64,000 nucleotides of DNA from Euglena gracilis (GCA_039621445.1 CP154956.1:12461443-12525442), one strand, 5' to 3'. Positions 9,802-22,444 are shown, counted from the stretch's first letter. A program made the numbers and translations. The notes: generated by a model not told the origin, from the sequence alone.

Positions 9802-10622
9802 ATCCCCTCCCCTCCCACAAATCAGGAACAGAAGAAAAGAACAATAAATCTCCACAGGCGGGAAGGGGGGGCTCACTGTTCCTTGAGTGTGGTTTCCTTC
9901 AAATGTGGTTGCTCCGGAAACGGAGTGTGACGGTTTCGAACAAGCTCAGACACATCAGGAGACGTCAAGGACACAGGGAACGCGCGAGAAGTGTGTTGAG
10001 GGAAGAAGTGAAGAGCAATCGATGCGCAACACTGGAGTTGGGGGTGGGCCCTGGACAGAGACTCCCCTGCGACGGCACACCCAGGGGCACGTCTGCCGGG
10101 CCCAAACCACCCACCCACTTTTATGTTACCAACCTGGTATTTTGCGCTTCCCGGGCGGTAACTGTTACATTTTACGCACGCCCGCTGCGGGCAAGATGGT
10201 GCCTGTCCGCCCGCTGCCCTTTGCAACAACCGGGTGAAAGATTGCCGACCTCAAAACGAGGCAGAGCGCTCGTTTTTGGAGCGCCGACGCGGCCGAATGC
10301 AGCAGAAAATGACCAAAAAAATAACGTTCTTGGGGCGTTTGTTACCAAAGTGGTATTCTGCTGAAAACCGACCCGCACCCACTCCCAAAACCCACCCAAA
10401 ATCAGCCGAAAACTCAGAAATTTATTTGCGGCCCAGCCTTCAAACCCGGAGCCCAGAATGACGGGAACCCACCCAGCCTCCCCTGGGGGTCGCACCTGTG
10501 GGTCACATCCAGGGTCCGCTGCACACAAGGGCAGATGGGGGATCGGAACACCCCCACCTGCCCCCCCCTTTACCCAACGACCACTCCCATATAATGACCA
10601 CCCCCCGGTCGGGGGTTGCAGG

Positions 10623-10907
10623 CATAGATTCACTTTGTGACCCCCTTGGGGGGGGGGGCACTTTTTACCTGGCCCAAACCCACCCACCCACTTTTTTCGA
10701 AAACCCGCCCACCCACCCAAAATCCAACCAAAATTGGCCAGAGACGCCAAAAAAAAACAGCCGACCCGGCCTTCGGCCAAGCAAAAACCCGACCCATGGT
10801 GCACCACACACCACCCCAGGGCCCCAACCCACCCACCTCTCGAAACCCCGGGGGGGGGGGGGGGGCACACGGGGGGAGGGGTAACAACTGTGTTAAGTGA
10901 ATCAATG
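10623..10907. mobile_element. hAT-like miniature element M1
   Basis: Ends CATAGATTCACTTTG and inverted CATTGATTCACTTAA. Exact 8-bp duplications GTTGCAGG (10615-10622, 10908-10915). The interior contains ACCCACCCACCCACTTTTTT, which recurs near 20950 and, as CCACCCA runs, elsewhere. A3 inserted a few bases to its right. Confidence 0.85.
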
Positions 10908-10917
10908 GTTGCAGGTC

Positions 10918-11220
10918 CAGGGCGGTCCTTTAGCAAATAAAAAAAGACTCCGCTGTCCCAGCACACTCAATGAAAAACATACAGGAAATGGGCAAGAAAT
11001 TTTGGCATTTTTCAGCGAGATCAGGTCGACACCAGGAAAAAAATTGATTTCTGGCACTCTTAGACCATCGTCCATCCACCGTCAAAAACTGTGTTTTTTG
11101 GACTTTTAATTATGAACCCCGTTCAAGTCCCAGTCTGGTACTTGGCCGGCCCTTTGGCTTTGGGGCGGTCCTTAAGGAAATAAAAAAAAACAACTTTCCT
11201 GTCCCTTAAGGACCGCCCTG
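10918..11220. mobile_element. hAT-like miniature element A3
   Basis: Reference copy of family A, 303 bp. Perfect ends CAGGGCGGTCCTTTAG and inverted CAGGGCGGTCCTTAAGG; exact 8-bp duplications TGCAGGTC (10910-10917, 11221-11228). An internal second GGGCGGTCCTTAAG near the right end gives a stem-loop. Confidence 0.95.
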
Positions 11221-11929
11221 TGCAGGTCAGGTGGGTACAGCCACCTCCCAGCTGGTTGGGGGGTTGTTGGAAGTTGTGGGCAATGGGGGGAGTGGGTGAG
11301 GGTTTTTGAATGAGAGTCCAATGCCAACCTTTCTTTGATTGGCTCTTTGCAGCTTTCTGCACCAGCTGGTGCAAAACCCTGGTGTTGATGAACAGACCAT
11401 TGGAGGTGATGAACGCAATGCACACTCAAAAAAAACAGACATAAAAAAGCCATACACACAATGGGGTTGCACAAATAATTCCTAATTGTCTTAAGATTTT
11501 TTCCATCTGTCTGACTTTACAATATTTTTTCCCTGTAAAAATGACAACAGAAATCACAAATTCTAATGAATGCCTCTGAAGCAGGCTTGAATTTGGCCAG
11601 AATTTGACCAACTCCGCCGGGGAGGTGAAATTTGTATGGGTGCCCTGGTGCCAGCTCATGTGGGGTTCCTCAAAATAAGCAACGAAAAAGGCAAAAAAAA
11701 TGCCAAAAAATACAAAAAAAGCAAATTGCATGCAAATCACTTCAGGGGCTCGCCAGGGTTGCACAATTTCCGACTGGAGAGATGAGAAAATCTTTCACCT
11801 CCTCCAGTCAAAATTTTCCTTCGATTTTTTCCACTAAAAAAACCGCAAAAACAAAGGAGTGTCTCACACATTTTATTTAAAAAGGTCAAAAAAATAAAAA
11901 AACCCATTGAAAAATAACTCCCAAAAACG
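11221..11929. other. AT-rich DNA, no gene seen
   Basis: No conserved protein segment recognised. Short runs of A and T dominate 11680-11930. Confidence 0.4.
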
Positions 11930-12237
11930 CAGTGCAAACATCCTCAATGGAAAAAGGAAACTTCCTGTCCCAGCACATTCAACGAAAAATTCACAAAAAA
12001 ATGGACGAAAAGACGGCCATATTTTGGCAAAAATGGGTCGATTTCGGGGCAAAAAGTGATTTCAGGCATCCGTGGACCATCGCCCATCCACCCAAAAAAA
12101 ACAGCAAAAAATGTGTTTTTTCCGGCCTGTTGATTATTTCCCCCATTCGATCCCCAGATCGGTGAACGTCCCTTGGGCCAAAGGGCGGTCATTAAAGCTT
12201 CCCGTGTGCAAGCACCTATAGTCAAGCCCAAAAATTT

Positions 12238-12312
12238 CCCCATTTTAGGCCATTTTAGGCCATTTAAGGCCATTTAAGGCCATTTAAGGCCATTTTAGGC
12301 CATTTTAAGGTA
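12238..12312. repeat. Decamer array CCATTTTAGG in J, left
   Basis: About seven copies of a 10-bp unit CCATTTTAGG, some as CATTTAAGGC. The same unit recurs in direct orientation at the other end of element J. Confidence 0.95.
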
Positions 12313-13078
12313 TAGGTGGGGGTTCTCAAAATCATAATTTTGCGTAAATTTTGTCCCCAAACCTGTATCATAACATGTGCAAACCAAACCTTCTCTTATT
12401 CAGTAATAAGAAATGTGCCTCCAAAAAAGCATGCAAAATTCATGAACACTTAGAAAACTCAACAAATCTTAATTCATGCCCATAGAGGAATTCTGAACAG
12501 CAAGAATTTATGGCAGGGAAAATTTTTCAAGAAAAAACGTTGGACGAATATTAAAAAATTTATTTGTGCTACCAAAAAAGCACCCTGGTTTTTAGTGTTT
12601 TGTGAAATCAACACCATTTTGTGGGATTTCGCAAAAAGAGTTTCTGAAGAATTTTGTTTTTTCCTGAGGCTGTCAACTTTTCTGTGCACAGCCGAAGTTA
12701 CGGCTGCCGCAAAAGCCAAAAAGGCAGGACGGAAAAAACTGTGGAACGATGCCACGCGGAACAGAGTGTAGGTTTGTTCCATGAAAGAGCATCAACTCGA
12801 TTGATTGTTCAAATATGATGCAATTTTCTCCAAAGTTGTGAGCAAAAAAATGCGTTGCAAACTTTTCGATAAATTTGCACACAAAAAACTACCTGAAACA
12901 ACATCACTGTTACTACATACTACATCAGCCCCCCCCGTTCATTTGTGATTTTGACCCCCACCTTTCTCTGGGAAATTGAAGGAAATACACAAACTAAACT
13001 AAGGAATCAAGTTTGTATGGAGGAGGGGAGCCAAACTCCAGGGTTTACCACCGGTTCGTGCTGGGAAGCGTGAAATCC

Positions 13079-13128
13079 GGTTCGTGATTGTTCGTGATTG
13101 TTCGTGATTGTTCGTGATTGTTCGTGCT
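13079..13128. repeat. Decamer array GTTCGTGATT, first
   Basis: Five tandem 10-bp units inside element J. Confidence 0.95.
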
Positions 13129-13437
13129 TCCAAAAAACCCCCCGGTTTTACGTTTTCCTTGGCGAAATAGGCGATTCATCTTGGACTTTGGCTTCTTGTG
13201 CCTCTTTTAATCTAAATATTCAGGTCAATGGGGAAAGAATTGTTTATCCATGGGAAAAGAAATTGTTTATCTACCCCCCCCAAAAAAATTTGCTGACAAT
13301 ATGGCAAATCCAAAAATGGAGGACAAATCTCTATGACGACCCACAAGACGGTTCCTAGAGGCTGAAATTTGATTGCTGCCCCCCCCCCCCCGAGTCCAAA
13401 GAACACCAAAATGGCTAACGTGTCGGTCCCAGGATGC

Positions 13438-13625
13438 AATAAACCCCCCCCAAAAAATAAGGCCCCCCCATAAAATGGACCCCCCCAAAAATAAGACCCC
13501 CCCCCCCTGCCGGTCCAGCAAAAATCCATAAAATGGACCCCCCCATGAATAAGACCCCCCCTCGGGCTTTCCAGCAACCGACCCATGAAATGGACCCAGG
13601 GTCTTATTTTTGGGGGGGGGTTTAT
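13438..13625. repeat. Inverted-repeat insert of C/G runs
   Basis: Starts AATAAACCCCCC and ends GGGGGGGTTTAT. Inside, units of CCCCCCAAAAATAAG and CATAAAATGGACC repeat. It looks like a small foldback element inside J. Confidence 0.55.
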
Positions 13626-13857
13626 GTCGCTTTGCATATCGGCCCAGTGCACTGAAATATGCACCTCTCACTTTCCATCACCCCACTAAACTGAAAAAGG
13701 TGACAACAGGGGAAATCAAACAAGACAGGTATGACACCTGGGCAGCACGCTTTTGAGTCATTTTGCCACCTCTCTTCCATGATGTTCTCTCTTTGGTTGA
13801 TTGAACAACGCCGTCATTCTCAGAAGAAGACATTTCTTCAAAGGTGACGAAAAAATC

Positions 13858-13965
13858 CGGTTCGTGATTGTTCGTGATTGTTCGTGATTGTTCGTGATTT
13901 TGCCAAAATCCCAAGTTCGTGCTGGTTCGTGATTGTTCGTGATTGTTCGTGGCACGAACCGGTGA
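13858..13965. repeat. Decamer array GTTCGTGATT, second
   Basis: Seven or more units in two blocks ending in an inverted half-unit, GGCACGAACCGG, so the block starts with CCGGTTCGTG and closes with its inverse. Confidence 0.93.
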
Positions 13966-14717
13966 AAACCCCTGCAAACTCCGGGGGGGGGGGAAGCAAT
14001 GCATACAACTCCGGTTCCCCAAGATTGACCCCCAAGCCCCAAATATAAGAGACCCCACCCACGCCATAAGACACCCCAAACCTTAGACGTCATTTGGGGA
14101 TTTTCGGTACAACGCCAAATTTGATGACCTTGTGAAATTCAATTTGATTTTGCCATTGTTTTAGCCATTTTGGGCCTTTTTTGGCGATGGCAGAGAACAA
14201 AGGGCAAAGCTGAAGACAATTCCTCTTCTCCGTGTTTGTTTTCCCACTTGGGGAAACTTAACACTAAACAGAAAACCCTCTGAGCAGGTTCATAAGAGAA
14301 TCTCATTCACAAATATTTGTAGTTGTTTGGGTCATTTGATCATTCGGCGTGATTATTTGTGAAATGTTTTGGAAAATCCCCAAATTGGACTGGTTCCTGA
14401 TTTGAAGGAATCCACGGTACCTAACGAAGGAGTACACACATCTTTCAATTGAGATTTTTCAAACATCTTTCACCTTTTTTCTGTCTTTTTCCCACGCCTC
14501 ATTCCAAATTTGCACTGTTCCATTATTTGTGAAGCAGGCATCGTTGCACACCAAAAAAAAGGATGGGCCTATTATTAGTTGGGTAAAAAAAAAAATGGGC
14601 CTAGTGTGGCTGTGCTCCTCCACCAAATCCACTGTTCGCCGTCCACATTAACAAAAGACACTGACCTGAAGGGCTTCAATTGTTCACCAAAAAAATTGTT
14701 GCGCAACAAAATTTTCC

Positions 14718-14832
14718 CATTTTAGGCCATTTTAGGCCATTTTAGGCCATTTTAGGCCATTTTAGGGACCCCCACCTGTAGGGGGTCAAAAAGTCATTTT
14801 AGGCCATTTTAGGCCATTTTAGGCCATTTTAG
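14718..14832. repeat. Decamer array CCATTTTAGG in J, right
   Basis: Two blocks of the same 10-bp unit as at 12238-12312, separated by a short hairpin GACCCCCACCTGTAGGGGGTC. Confidence 0.95.
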
Positions 14833-14863
14833 CTATAGGTGCTTGCCCGTGTGGACCGCCCTG

Positions 14864-16830
14864 ACGATTGCATGTGCAGCAACTTTCTGGAAGACGGATT
14901 CCCTGAATCAAAAAAATTGCAAAGAATGGAAAGACAAAAATGTGCAAAAAAAAGCCCCAACATTTTCATCATGCAAAAAAATAATAAACAAAAAATATTC
15001 AAAAAGTGCAAATATTCAAAATATCGGACAATGAAAAAAAGCAAATTACTTGCATATCCCCCCCGGTCACCAAATTTTTTAAAAAAACACCTCTCTGTTT
15101 CAAAGAAAACGGTGGATGAAATGGGGGGTATAGATTGACTTGCCTGCTTGCTGTGTGGGACTAAATGTACGCAGTGCTGCAGGACCCACACCAGGTGTCT
15201 GAAATTTATAGCTGGCACTGGACATGTGGGTGTGAAAGCAGCCGCGGCACACCACAACGCGCCACCACCTCAGTTATTGTTCACGCCAATTGAGACACCC
15301 TGGAGTGTGATTGGCAGCCAACACAAAAACTGCATTGTCAACAGCCCAAAGAGCAAGGGGAACAGCATGATGCAATGATGTGGGGTTCAAAATTAACCCC
15401 TGCGGGTAGGTCAGGCTTCTTTTTAAGACCCGGGGGGGGGACCCCCCAAAATCGGGCCCGTTAAAAGCAATTATCAAAAATTTTCGGCGCTTCGCACCGA
15501 AAAGGTATACCCGGCGCCTCCGGCACGGGACCCCCCCCCCGGGGGGTCCGGCCCGGACCCACCCACCCACCCACCCCTGGAGGCCCACCAAAAACTGTGG
15601 CACAGTCCAGGTGACCGATTTCAAGCCTGGCGCAAACAACTTTGCCCCAAAAAGTGCTATTTGGCGCAAAAAAAAGTCAAAAATGCAAAAAGAGCTGGAG
15701 GGAAAAAAAAATGCACCTTTTGGAGGAGGTCCCAATAACTCCCCCCAGGTCAGCCCGGACCCCCCTTGGAGGGTGGGGGGGGGGGGGCAGACCCCCCCGT
15801 CCAGGAGGGGGGTGGGGGGGGGGCACCCTCCTGAGATTGAGCCCTGCACCGACCCAAATTTCTTCCAAGTCCTTCTGAGTCAAAAAGAAGTCTCCAAGAC
15901 TCAATGTAGATGCTATTCCTATTCCAATAAAAACTGATTGCAGTGGAATTGAAAACGGGGAGGCCCTTTAATTCAAAAAAAAATCCCTGCCCCACCACAA
16001 TCAAATGGAAAAATCCCCCAAAAATGGCCGAAAAAATTGCCACGTTTCGGCAAAAGAAAAGCTGACTTCGGGGGGAAAAGGTGCTTTCTGGCACCCTTGG
16101 TTGCACCTTCACCTGTCCACCCAAAGTATCAAAAATGTTTTTTTCGGCTTTCAACGCAGCTCTTGGCCAGCCCTTTGGCCTTAGGGTGGTCCTTTGGGGG
16201 GGGATCCCGTTCCACAAGGAGTGGCGGCATCCTTGGCACCACACTTGATGACAGCATAGCCAGATGGAGATGGTAACCAGTAGGAGAGCAAGAAACAAGG
16301 TCCGTTCTCCGACAAAACTCCAAAACATCGCCGTCGATTGATGACTTATGAAACACCCCCGCTCTGCAAAGCAAGCAAATAACCCTCCACCAAATGGAAG
16401 CAAAAAAAAAATCAAAAAAACACAAAAAAAGCATTAGGTATGTTGGTAAATCACAGCCATCAGTGAAATTTCTAGAGTTGTGTGATAACCCCCAAAATTG
16501 CAGAAAGGTGCGCCGATAATCAAATTTCAGTTTTTTTCCCTGAGTTGGATTTAGGGCAGAAACCCTGACTGATTGGAACCCCGCAATCCCTACTAACCCG
16601 AGTTGGTGAGGAGGTTTTACCTCCTGACCCCCCCATGTCAACACCACTTTCCTGAAACGTTGGAGCGTCTTGGACAAAGAGGGGGAGGTTGCAATTTGGG
16701 CTGAAATATGCGTGCAAAAAAAGCAAATCCCAAAAAAACGCATTTTTTTGCAAATTGCATCAAATTCCTGAAGCAGCTATTACGTGGCATAACGTAACAT
16801 TACACAGCACAGCATGGCAGCTCCCCCGGG
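14864..16830. other. Mixed transposon fragments, no gene seen
   Basis: Includes a family-D-like fragment from about 15412 (CAGGCTTCTTTTTAAGACCC) to 15600, and family-A remnants at about 15955-16200. No conserved coding segment recognised. Confidence 0.45.
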
Positions 16831-17273
16831 CAGGATTGTGGGAAGCCTTGGGGTGGGGGCTGCTAACACGGAGGGGGGGAGGGGTCGGACCCCCCTACCT
16901 CAAAACTGAAGGGGGCCGGGAAAATATTCGGTTTGTGGACCCGCAAAATCCCGGAAACCAAAGCCAAAATTGGTCGAAAATCCCTGACTTTTCTTTGAGA
17001 ATAAAACCCAAAAATGCTCCTTTTGGTTTTTTTTGAACATTTTCCATATGGAAAACGCCAAAACATCACAAAATGGGCAATATGCTCAAAAATGAGGGAA
17101 AAGGGGCATCTTTGTCCTCTTTGCTCGTTCTCCGGCAAACTGCGCTGGAAAAAATTATTTCGCCATTTTTGGAACCTGCCGAGAAGGGGGTGGTGCAGAT
17201 GCCCCCCCCCCCCGCAGATGCCACCTTACCCCCCCTGGGGGTGGACCACTCCATGGCTTCCCATCTATCCCTG
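16831..17273. mobile_element. Miniature element I3
   Basis: Left CAGGATTGTGGGAAGCC, right inverted CAGGGATAGATGGGAAGCC. Similar to 29418-29948 and 42860-43256. Flanking 8-mers CCCCCGGG and CCCCCCAG agree at six positions. The interior shares CTTTGAAAATC-type and GCTCATTTTCCGGCGC-type sequence with the other copies. Confidence 0.65.
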
Positions 17274-17330
17274 CCCCCCAGGATGAACATTTTATGCTGT
17301 GGACCAAAGGACCAAGATTTCTTGCTGCGG

Positions 17331-17720
17331 CAGGGCGGACCTTAAGCAAAAAAAATCCTGTCCCAACTTCAACCGAAAAATAAGGATTTTGGCTGGGGAA
17401 ATTTTTTGAAAATTACTTTGAAAAATGAACCCAAAATACATCATTTTTTGATGGAAAACCACATTTTCCCCAAAAAAAAATCTCCAAAATTTCAGTGTTG
17501 AAAATTGTTAGTCATCAGGAGGGGGATCAAAAAAAAATGCAGGTCAAAAAATGGGACCAAATTTTGGCGCATTCGAATTTTACTGAGAGTTTTTTTTCTC
17601 TTTGGAAATTTTTTTGGATTTTCAATGGCATTTTTTGCTTCAAAAACCTCCCAAAATCAAAATTTTGGGAAACGTTGAAATTTTGGAAGGTGTGAAAAAA
17701 ATGGGGTTTGGGGGTTTGGG
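17331..17720. repeat. AT-rich repeat L, copy 1
   Basis: Begins with a family-A type end (CAGGGCGGACCTTAAG) and continues as A/T-rich sequence found again at 34648-35060 and partly at 35130-35420, each with TCAAAATTTTG and GAAGGTGTGAAAAA motifs. Confidence 0.8.
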
Positions 17721-18958
17721 GGGGGGATCCCTTCTCAGGTCCCAAAATAGGTCAAAAATTTTTGGGGTCCAAGTGTTAACCGAAATGGCCCAAAATGGCC
17801 AAAAATTTGGCCAAAGAAGTTTGGCCAAATTTTGGCCAACTTTGACATTTTTCTGTCTTTTGTGGCAACCTTGCACAACATTTTTGGTAATTTTTTTGGA
17901 GTCAAATTTGAAATCCGTAAAATTGTTCTCAAAATTTCCATGCAAAATGTACAACTCACCAACATACAAACCTAAAACTGAACAATCTGAATAAGAAACT
18001 AACTGAATCCAAAATGACAAAAAAGCACCCAGTCCGAAAATTCCCAACAGAAATTGAAAACTTAAAAGTAATGCAGAACAACACAAAAAGGAAGATTTTG
18101 CAAATTGAAAAAAAAACAACAACAAAAAGGCATTTGCACCCCCCCCCGTTCAACCTCCCCAAACCAGCCGGATGGCAAATGGTGTTCAAAAGCTCATTCA
18201 GAACGTTGCACACTTTTTTGACTGTTTGTTTCTGACTGGCTTAATTTTCATCAAAACAGTTTCCTTGGCCACTTCAGGGCGGTCCTTTAGCAAAAAAAAA
18301 CTTCTGAGAACGTTCAACAAAAAAATTGCAAAGCACAGGGCCGAAAAAACCGCCAACTCGTCACCATATCTCTTGCAATTGCAGGCAGAGCTTCCAACCC
18401 CAACCACCAACGGCCAGAATATCGTGTTGCTTTCGATGGCATGCCAAATGAAGTCATGTCATTCACCAGCTCAACACAAGAATAATCTTTCTTTGAAGCA
18501 TTTCCTTTTTTTTGGATCACTGGTTTTCGATTTTTTTTTGAAAATATGTATCAACGAACCTTGTGCCTCCGGACCACCGTGCAGCAAACAACTGCCAGCA
18601 GAATCATTCTCCAATTTCACACGGAGCAATTGAAAATGAAAAAAAAATGATCACGAAACATTTTTTTTTAAAAAACCCAAAAAATCAACCTCTGCATCGA
18701 TCAAAACGCCCTGACAGACACAAACGTGCTGAATATACCCGGTGTTGTGTCTCGGGGTGCCAGGAAACACCCACCCCCGTGGAGCTGCCTGGCCATGGAC
18801 CGAACCTTCCCATCCCCCCAGATCAAATCCGCAATCAGATAGACGAGAGGTATCATCAAGATCAGAATGCAAAGAACTCCACGCGTGCGTCATCATCGTG
18901 ATCACTTCCATCGAGCAAGGGTTTTCATGAGGTCACGCAGGCCAGCTGGAAACCGGTG
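17721..18958. other. AT-rich DNA, no gene seen
   Basis: No conserved coding segment recognised. A short motif TATCATCAAGATCAGAATGC near 18850 recurs near 22630, so part of this is a dispersed repeat. An incomplete family-A left end lies at 18277. Confidence 0.4.
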
Positions 18959-19072
18959 CCCCCCATCAAGCACCTCTGGTCAGCCATGCCCTTGGGCCCA
19001 GCATCGCCCAGCATCGCCTTTGGAGCCCTTGAAGGTGTACCTATAATGCCTGCTGCTTTTGCCGCTCTAGCC

Positions 19073-19560
19073 CACTTTTGGTTGCTTTTGGCCATCTTTG
19101 GTTGCTTTTTGACCACTTTGACCACCTTGACCACTTTTGACTGCTTTTTGACCACTGTTGCCCACATTTGCTGCCTTTTGACCAATTTTGACTGCTTCTT
19201 GACCACTTTTGCTGCTTTTTGCCCACCTTTGCCCACCTTTGCCCATGTCCAACCACCTTTGCGGCTTTTTGATCACTTTTGCTGCTTTTTGACCACCTTT
19301 GGCCCCTTTTGCCTGCTTTTTGACCACTGTTGACCACTTTTGTTGCTTTTCGACCACTTTTGCCCACGTTTGCTACTTTTTGCCCACGTTTGCCTCTTTT
19401 TGCCCACTTTTGGCCGTTGTTGCTGCTTTTTTGATCACTTTCACTTTTTTTTTTGCCCACTTTTGCTGCTTTTGACCACTTTTGTCCACTTTTGCCCACT
19501 TTTTTACCACTTTCGCTGCTTTCTGACCACTTTTACCCCACTTTTGCCTGCTTTTTGACC
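19073..19560. repeat. TTTTGACCAC decamer array in H1
   Basis: About 45 diverged 10-bp units (TTTTGACCAC, TTTTGCCCAC, TTTTGCTGC variants). Confidence 0.93.
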
Positions 19561-19689
19561 ACTTTTTTGCCGGAGGATGTGGTGCAAGCCTGTGAGATGG
19601 CGACATTGAGTGCAAGTTGCAAGCCTCTTGCCGGTCAGACAAACAAAGTCCAAAACAGTTGTTGTGCTGGAGGGTGGAGGGTGGCACCC

Positions 19690-20195
19690 CATCTTGTCCA
19701 TCTACATCTTGTCCAGTATCTGCATCTTGTCTAGCATCTGCATCTTGTCCAGCATCTGCTTCTTGTCCAGTATCTGCATCTTGTCCACCATCTACTTCTT
19801 GTCCACTTCTTGCATCTTGCCCACCATCTGCATATTGTCCAGTGTCTGCATCCAATTCATCTTGTCCAGCATCGGCATCTTGACCAGTATCTGCATCTTG
19901 TCCAGCATCTGCATCTTGTCCAGCATCGGCATCTTGTCCAACAACTGCATCTGCATCTTGTCCAGTGTCTGCATCCAGTTCATCTTGTCCAGCATCGGCA
20001 TCTTCTCCAGTATCTGCATCAGTCTAGCATCTGCATCTTGTCCAGCATTGGCATCTTGTCCAGCAACTGCATCCAGTTCATCTTGTCCAGCATCGGCATC
20101 TTGTCCAGTATCTGCATCTTGTCCAGCATCTGCATCTTGTCCAGCATCGGCATCTTGTAGCATCTGCATCTTGTCCATCATCTGTCCAGTATTCA
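19690..20195. repeat. 18-bp minisatellite in H1
   Basis: Units of CATCTTGTCCAGCATCTG and variants. Higher-order blocks containing CATCCAGTTCATCTTGTCC recur three times. Confidence 0.95.
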
Positions 20196-20545
20196 TCCGT
20201 TGGCTCCTGATCAAGCCAAAATAACCACAAAAGCCCCAAAAATGGCCACAAAAAGCCCCAAAAAGCAACCAAAATAAACAAAAATTGCACAAAAACGCCA
20301 ACAACGTCTACAAAAGATTGTGAAAAAGGACCCAAAATCACCAAAAAGGCGCAAAATGGCCAAAAATGCCATACAATCTGCTCAAAAATGCCCCAATTAG
20401 CCCAATATTTGCCAACTCAGTGATAAATAGCCCCCAAATTAGCAAAAATTGACCCATTATGGCCAAAATGGGTGTAAAACTGGAGATTTGTGGGAAAATT
20501 ATCCCAAAAATAATTAAATTCTCCAAAATATACAAAAAAAATGCC

Positions 20546-20660
20546 AGCATCGCCCAGCATCGCCCTGCATCGCCCAGCATCGGAACCCCACCTCTGGTCT
20601 CCAAAAATCCAGCATCGCCCAGCATCGCCCTGCATCGCCCAGCATCGCCCAGCATCATCA
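20546..20660. repeat. CAGCATCGCC decamers at right end of H1
   Basis: Two blocks of the 10-bp unit CAGCATCGCC just inside the right terminal repeat. A shorter inverse-side block lies near the left end (19000-19018). Confidence 0.9.
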
Positions 20661-20670
20661 GAGGTGCTTG

Positions 20671-22198
20671 CCCCCCATCCCTGGGGTCCACAGCCCAGCT
20701 GGGAGCTGCTGGCTTGCAGAACCCCCCCGATGGGGGATGGGTCCCTCAGGCCTTGAAAAAACGCCTGATCACCCCCATTCAAGACACCTCTGAAAAGACT
20801 CATAAAATGACAGATGCCCTGTTTGGAGGGGGAGGAAAAAAAGTTTCTGGGCTTCGATATACTGGCTGGAACTGTGCCGGAGTTCCAACCACAGATTGAA
20901 TCATGAAATGACCCCAGGGAGGGGGCGCTGTTCCCCAGGCACAAGCCCACCCACCCACTTTTTTGAAAATGTATAACACCCCCCTGTATAATATATACAT
21001 AAAATATATACACCCCCCCCTATATTATTCCTATGTATACTATATGCTGGTTATACAGATAGGTATATCCACCCCCCAAACCTGGTCCAGGGGTCCAGCC
21101 ACCCAAATGAAAGAAGGTGCTGGCTGGACCCTCCTGTGTGCACTGTGGCTGTATTTTTTGGGTGCCTTTTATCCCCTTTTCTGGCCCGGTGCTGCTTTTC
21201 GCCTCTGGCCCTTTTGTCTGTGCACGTGGAGGTGGCCGGAGCCTGGCGGGACTCACCTTGATTTCTGTGCCGCCACCAAGCGCCCGCCAGACACATGCTT
21301 CACTTTAATTACGGGGGGGTTCCTCCACCGTGACTAAGCACCGGTCACTTTAGTCTGCTGGTCCCCCCCGAGGGGTCTGGCTGGATCTGGATCTGGCTGG
21401 ATCCAGGGGTCCCGCTGGTGCGCAAAAAACTAAATGCAAAAAAATTAAATCCAGGTGGAATGAAATTTTTGTCGAAAAAACCTCTCAAAGTGAACAGTTG
21501 TGACCCCCCCCCTTTCCAAAAATTTTCAACCCAGCCGGGCTGGCCCAACTTTGCTGTCACTCGACAGCAATTGTGTGACAAAAAATGCCCAATTTTCGCA
21601 AAATTTCATGTTCTGGGGGGATTTGACTGGGAACAATTTGCCGATGGAAAAAATTTTGTCAGGAAAAATATTGGATGCATCCTTAAAATGCCGGAAATTT
21701 TTTGAACGCCATGGGAAAATCTCGTGAACCCATTTTTAGGAAAATACAAGGGAATGCACACCAAATCCCGAGGTCTCCACAAATCCAAACTTCAAAAAAT
21801 TGGTAAAATGCTAAACCCCAAATTACAAAATACAGCAAAAAAAAACGCATCCTCAGCCCTGCATAGGGTGGTCCTCAAGGAGTTCGTTTGTGAAGGGGAA
21901 AAAAAGCATTCCCGTCCCTTGAAGACCTCCTTGGTAAATGGTAATTTTTGCCCAAATCGGTCGGCATGTCGAGGCCATCGCCCCACCAGCCCACGTTGAC
22001 AGGGGTTGTCAACTTGCATTGTTCAAAGTAGGGGTCCAATGCCACTCGCTGCAGTGTGAGCCGCCTCGTCCCCTTACCTGGCTGGGTTTGCTTCCGAGCC
22101 CAAAAGGGGTCAAGAAATGGAAAAATCCTGCTCGCACAGGATTGGCCTGAATTTGGCGCAGCAGCAGAGCTGGCTGGGGCACTGCTGCGTGTCACCAC
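20671..22198. other. Mixed DNA, no gene seen
   Basis: Contains an AT-rich TATA-type patch (20970-21065). A hydrophobic open stretch at 21117-21230 is open in several frames and has no clear splice sites, so it is not called. Confidence 0.4.
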
Positions 22199-22206
22199 AT
22201 CCCATG

Positions 22207-22444
22207 CAGGGGTTTTTTTTTAAGACCGGGGGGGGGGTCCCCCCCACCCCCTGGGGGGGGGGGGACCCACACAAAAAAATGGCCGAAAAATCGCGAAAAG
22301 TGCTAAAAATAGCATTTTTTTTGCGCCTGCGGCGCCCAAAAGTATATCCCACCCCCCTCCGGGGGACCCCGGGGGGGGGGGGGCTCGGCCGGACCCACCC
22401 ACCCCACCCCCCCCCGGGGGGTCCACGACTTAAAAAAACCCCCG
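22207..22444. mobile_element. hAT-like miniature element D2
   Basis: Left end CAGGGGTTTTTTTTTAAGAC, right end inverted GGGGGTTTTTTTAAG, exact 8-bp duplications ATCCCATG (22199-22206, 22445-22452). The centre has a GCGCCTGCGGCGC hairpin and paired G/C runs. Confidence 0.9.

Larger units (their letters stand above)
12209..14845. mobile_element. hAT-like 2.6-kb element J with decamer arrays
   Basis: Ends CAAGCACCTATAG at 12209 and its inverse CTATAGGTGCTTG at 14845. Exact 8-bp duplications CCCGTGTG (12201-12208, 14846-14853) show the two ends belong to one insertion. The interior holds 10-bp arrays near both ends (12238-12312; 14718-14765 and 14799-14832), two arrays of GTTCGTGATT, and a small inverted-repeat insert (13438-13625). 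No transposase motif was found in any frame, so it is non-autonomous. Confidence 0.85.
11930..14863. mobile_element. Old family-A element split by element J
   Basis: Family-A sequence from about 11930 to 12200 resumes after J as GACCGCCCTG ending at 14863. The left end is degraded. Confidence 0.6.
18967..20670. mobile_element. hAT-like 1.7-kb element H1 with minisatellites
   Basis: Perfect inverted ends CAAGCACCTCTG (18967) and CAGAGGTGCTTG (to 20670), with exact 8-bp duplications CCCCCCAT (18959-18966, 20671-20678). The interior holds a TTTTGACCAC decamer array, an 18-bp array, and CAGCATCGCC decamers near both ends. A second full copy is H2. Reading frames through the arrays on the - strand stay open for long stretches but are broken by shifts here. 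Confidence 0.92.

Noticed and set aside
13678-14079. ORF with EQSRTITNNH repeats
   Set aside because: It is the GTTCGTGATT decamer array read on the other strand.
12238-14832. Telomere-like TTTTAGG repeats
   Set aside because: The unit is CCATTTTAGG with a 10-bp period, lies internally and is bounded by transposon ends.
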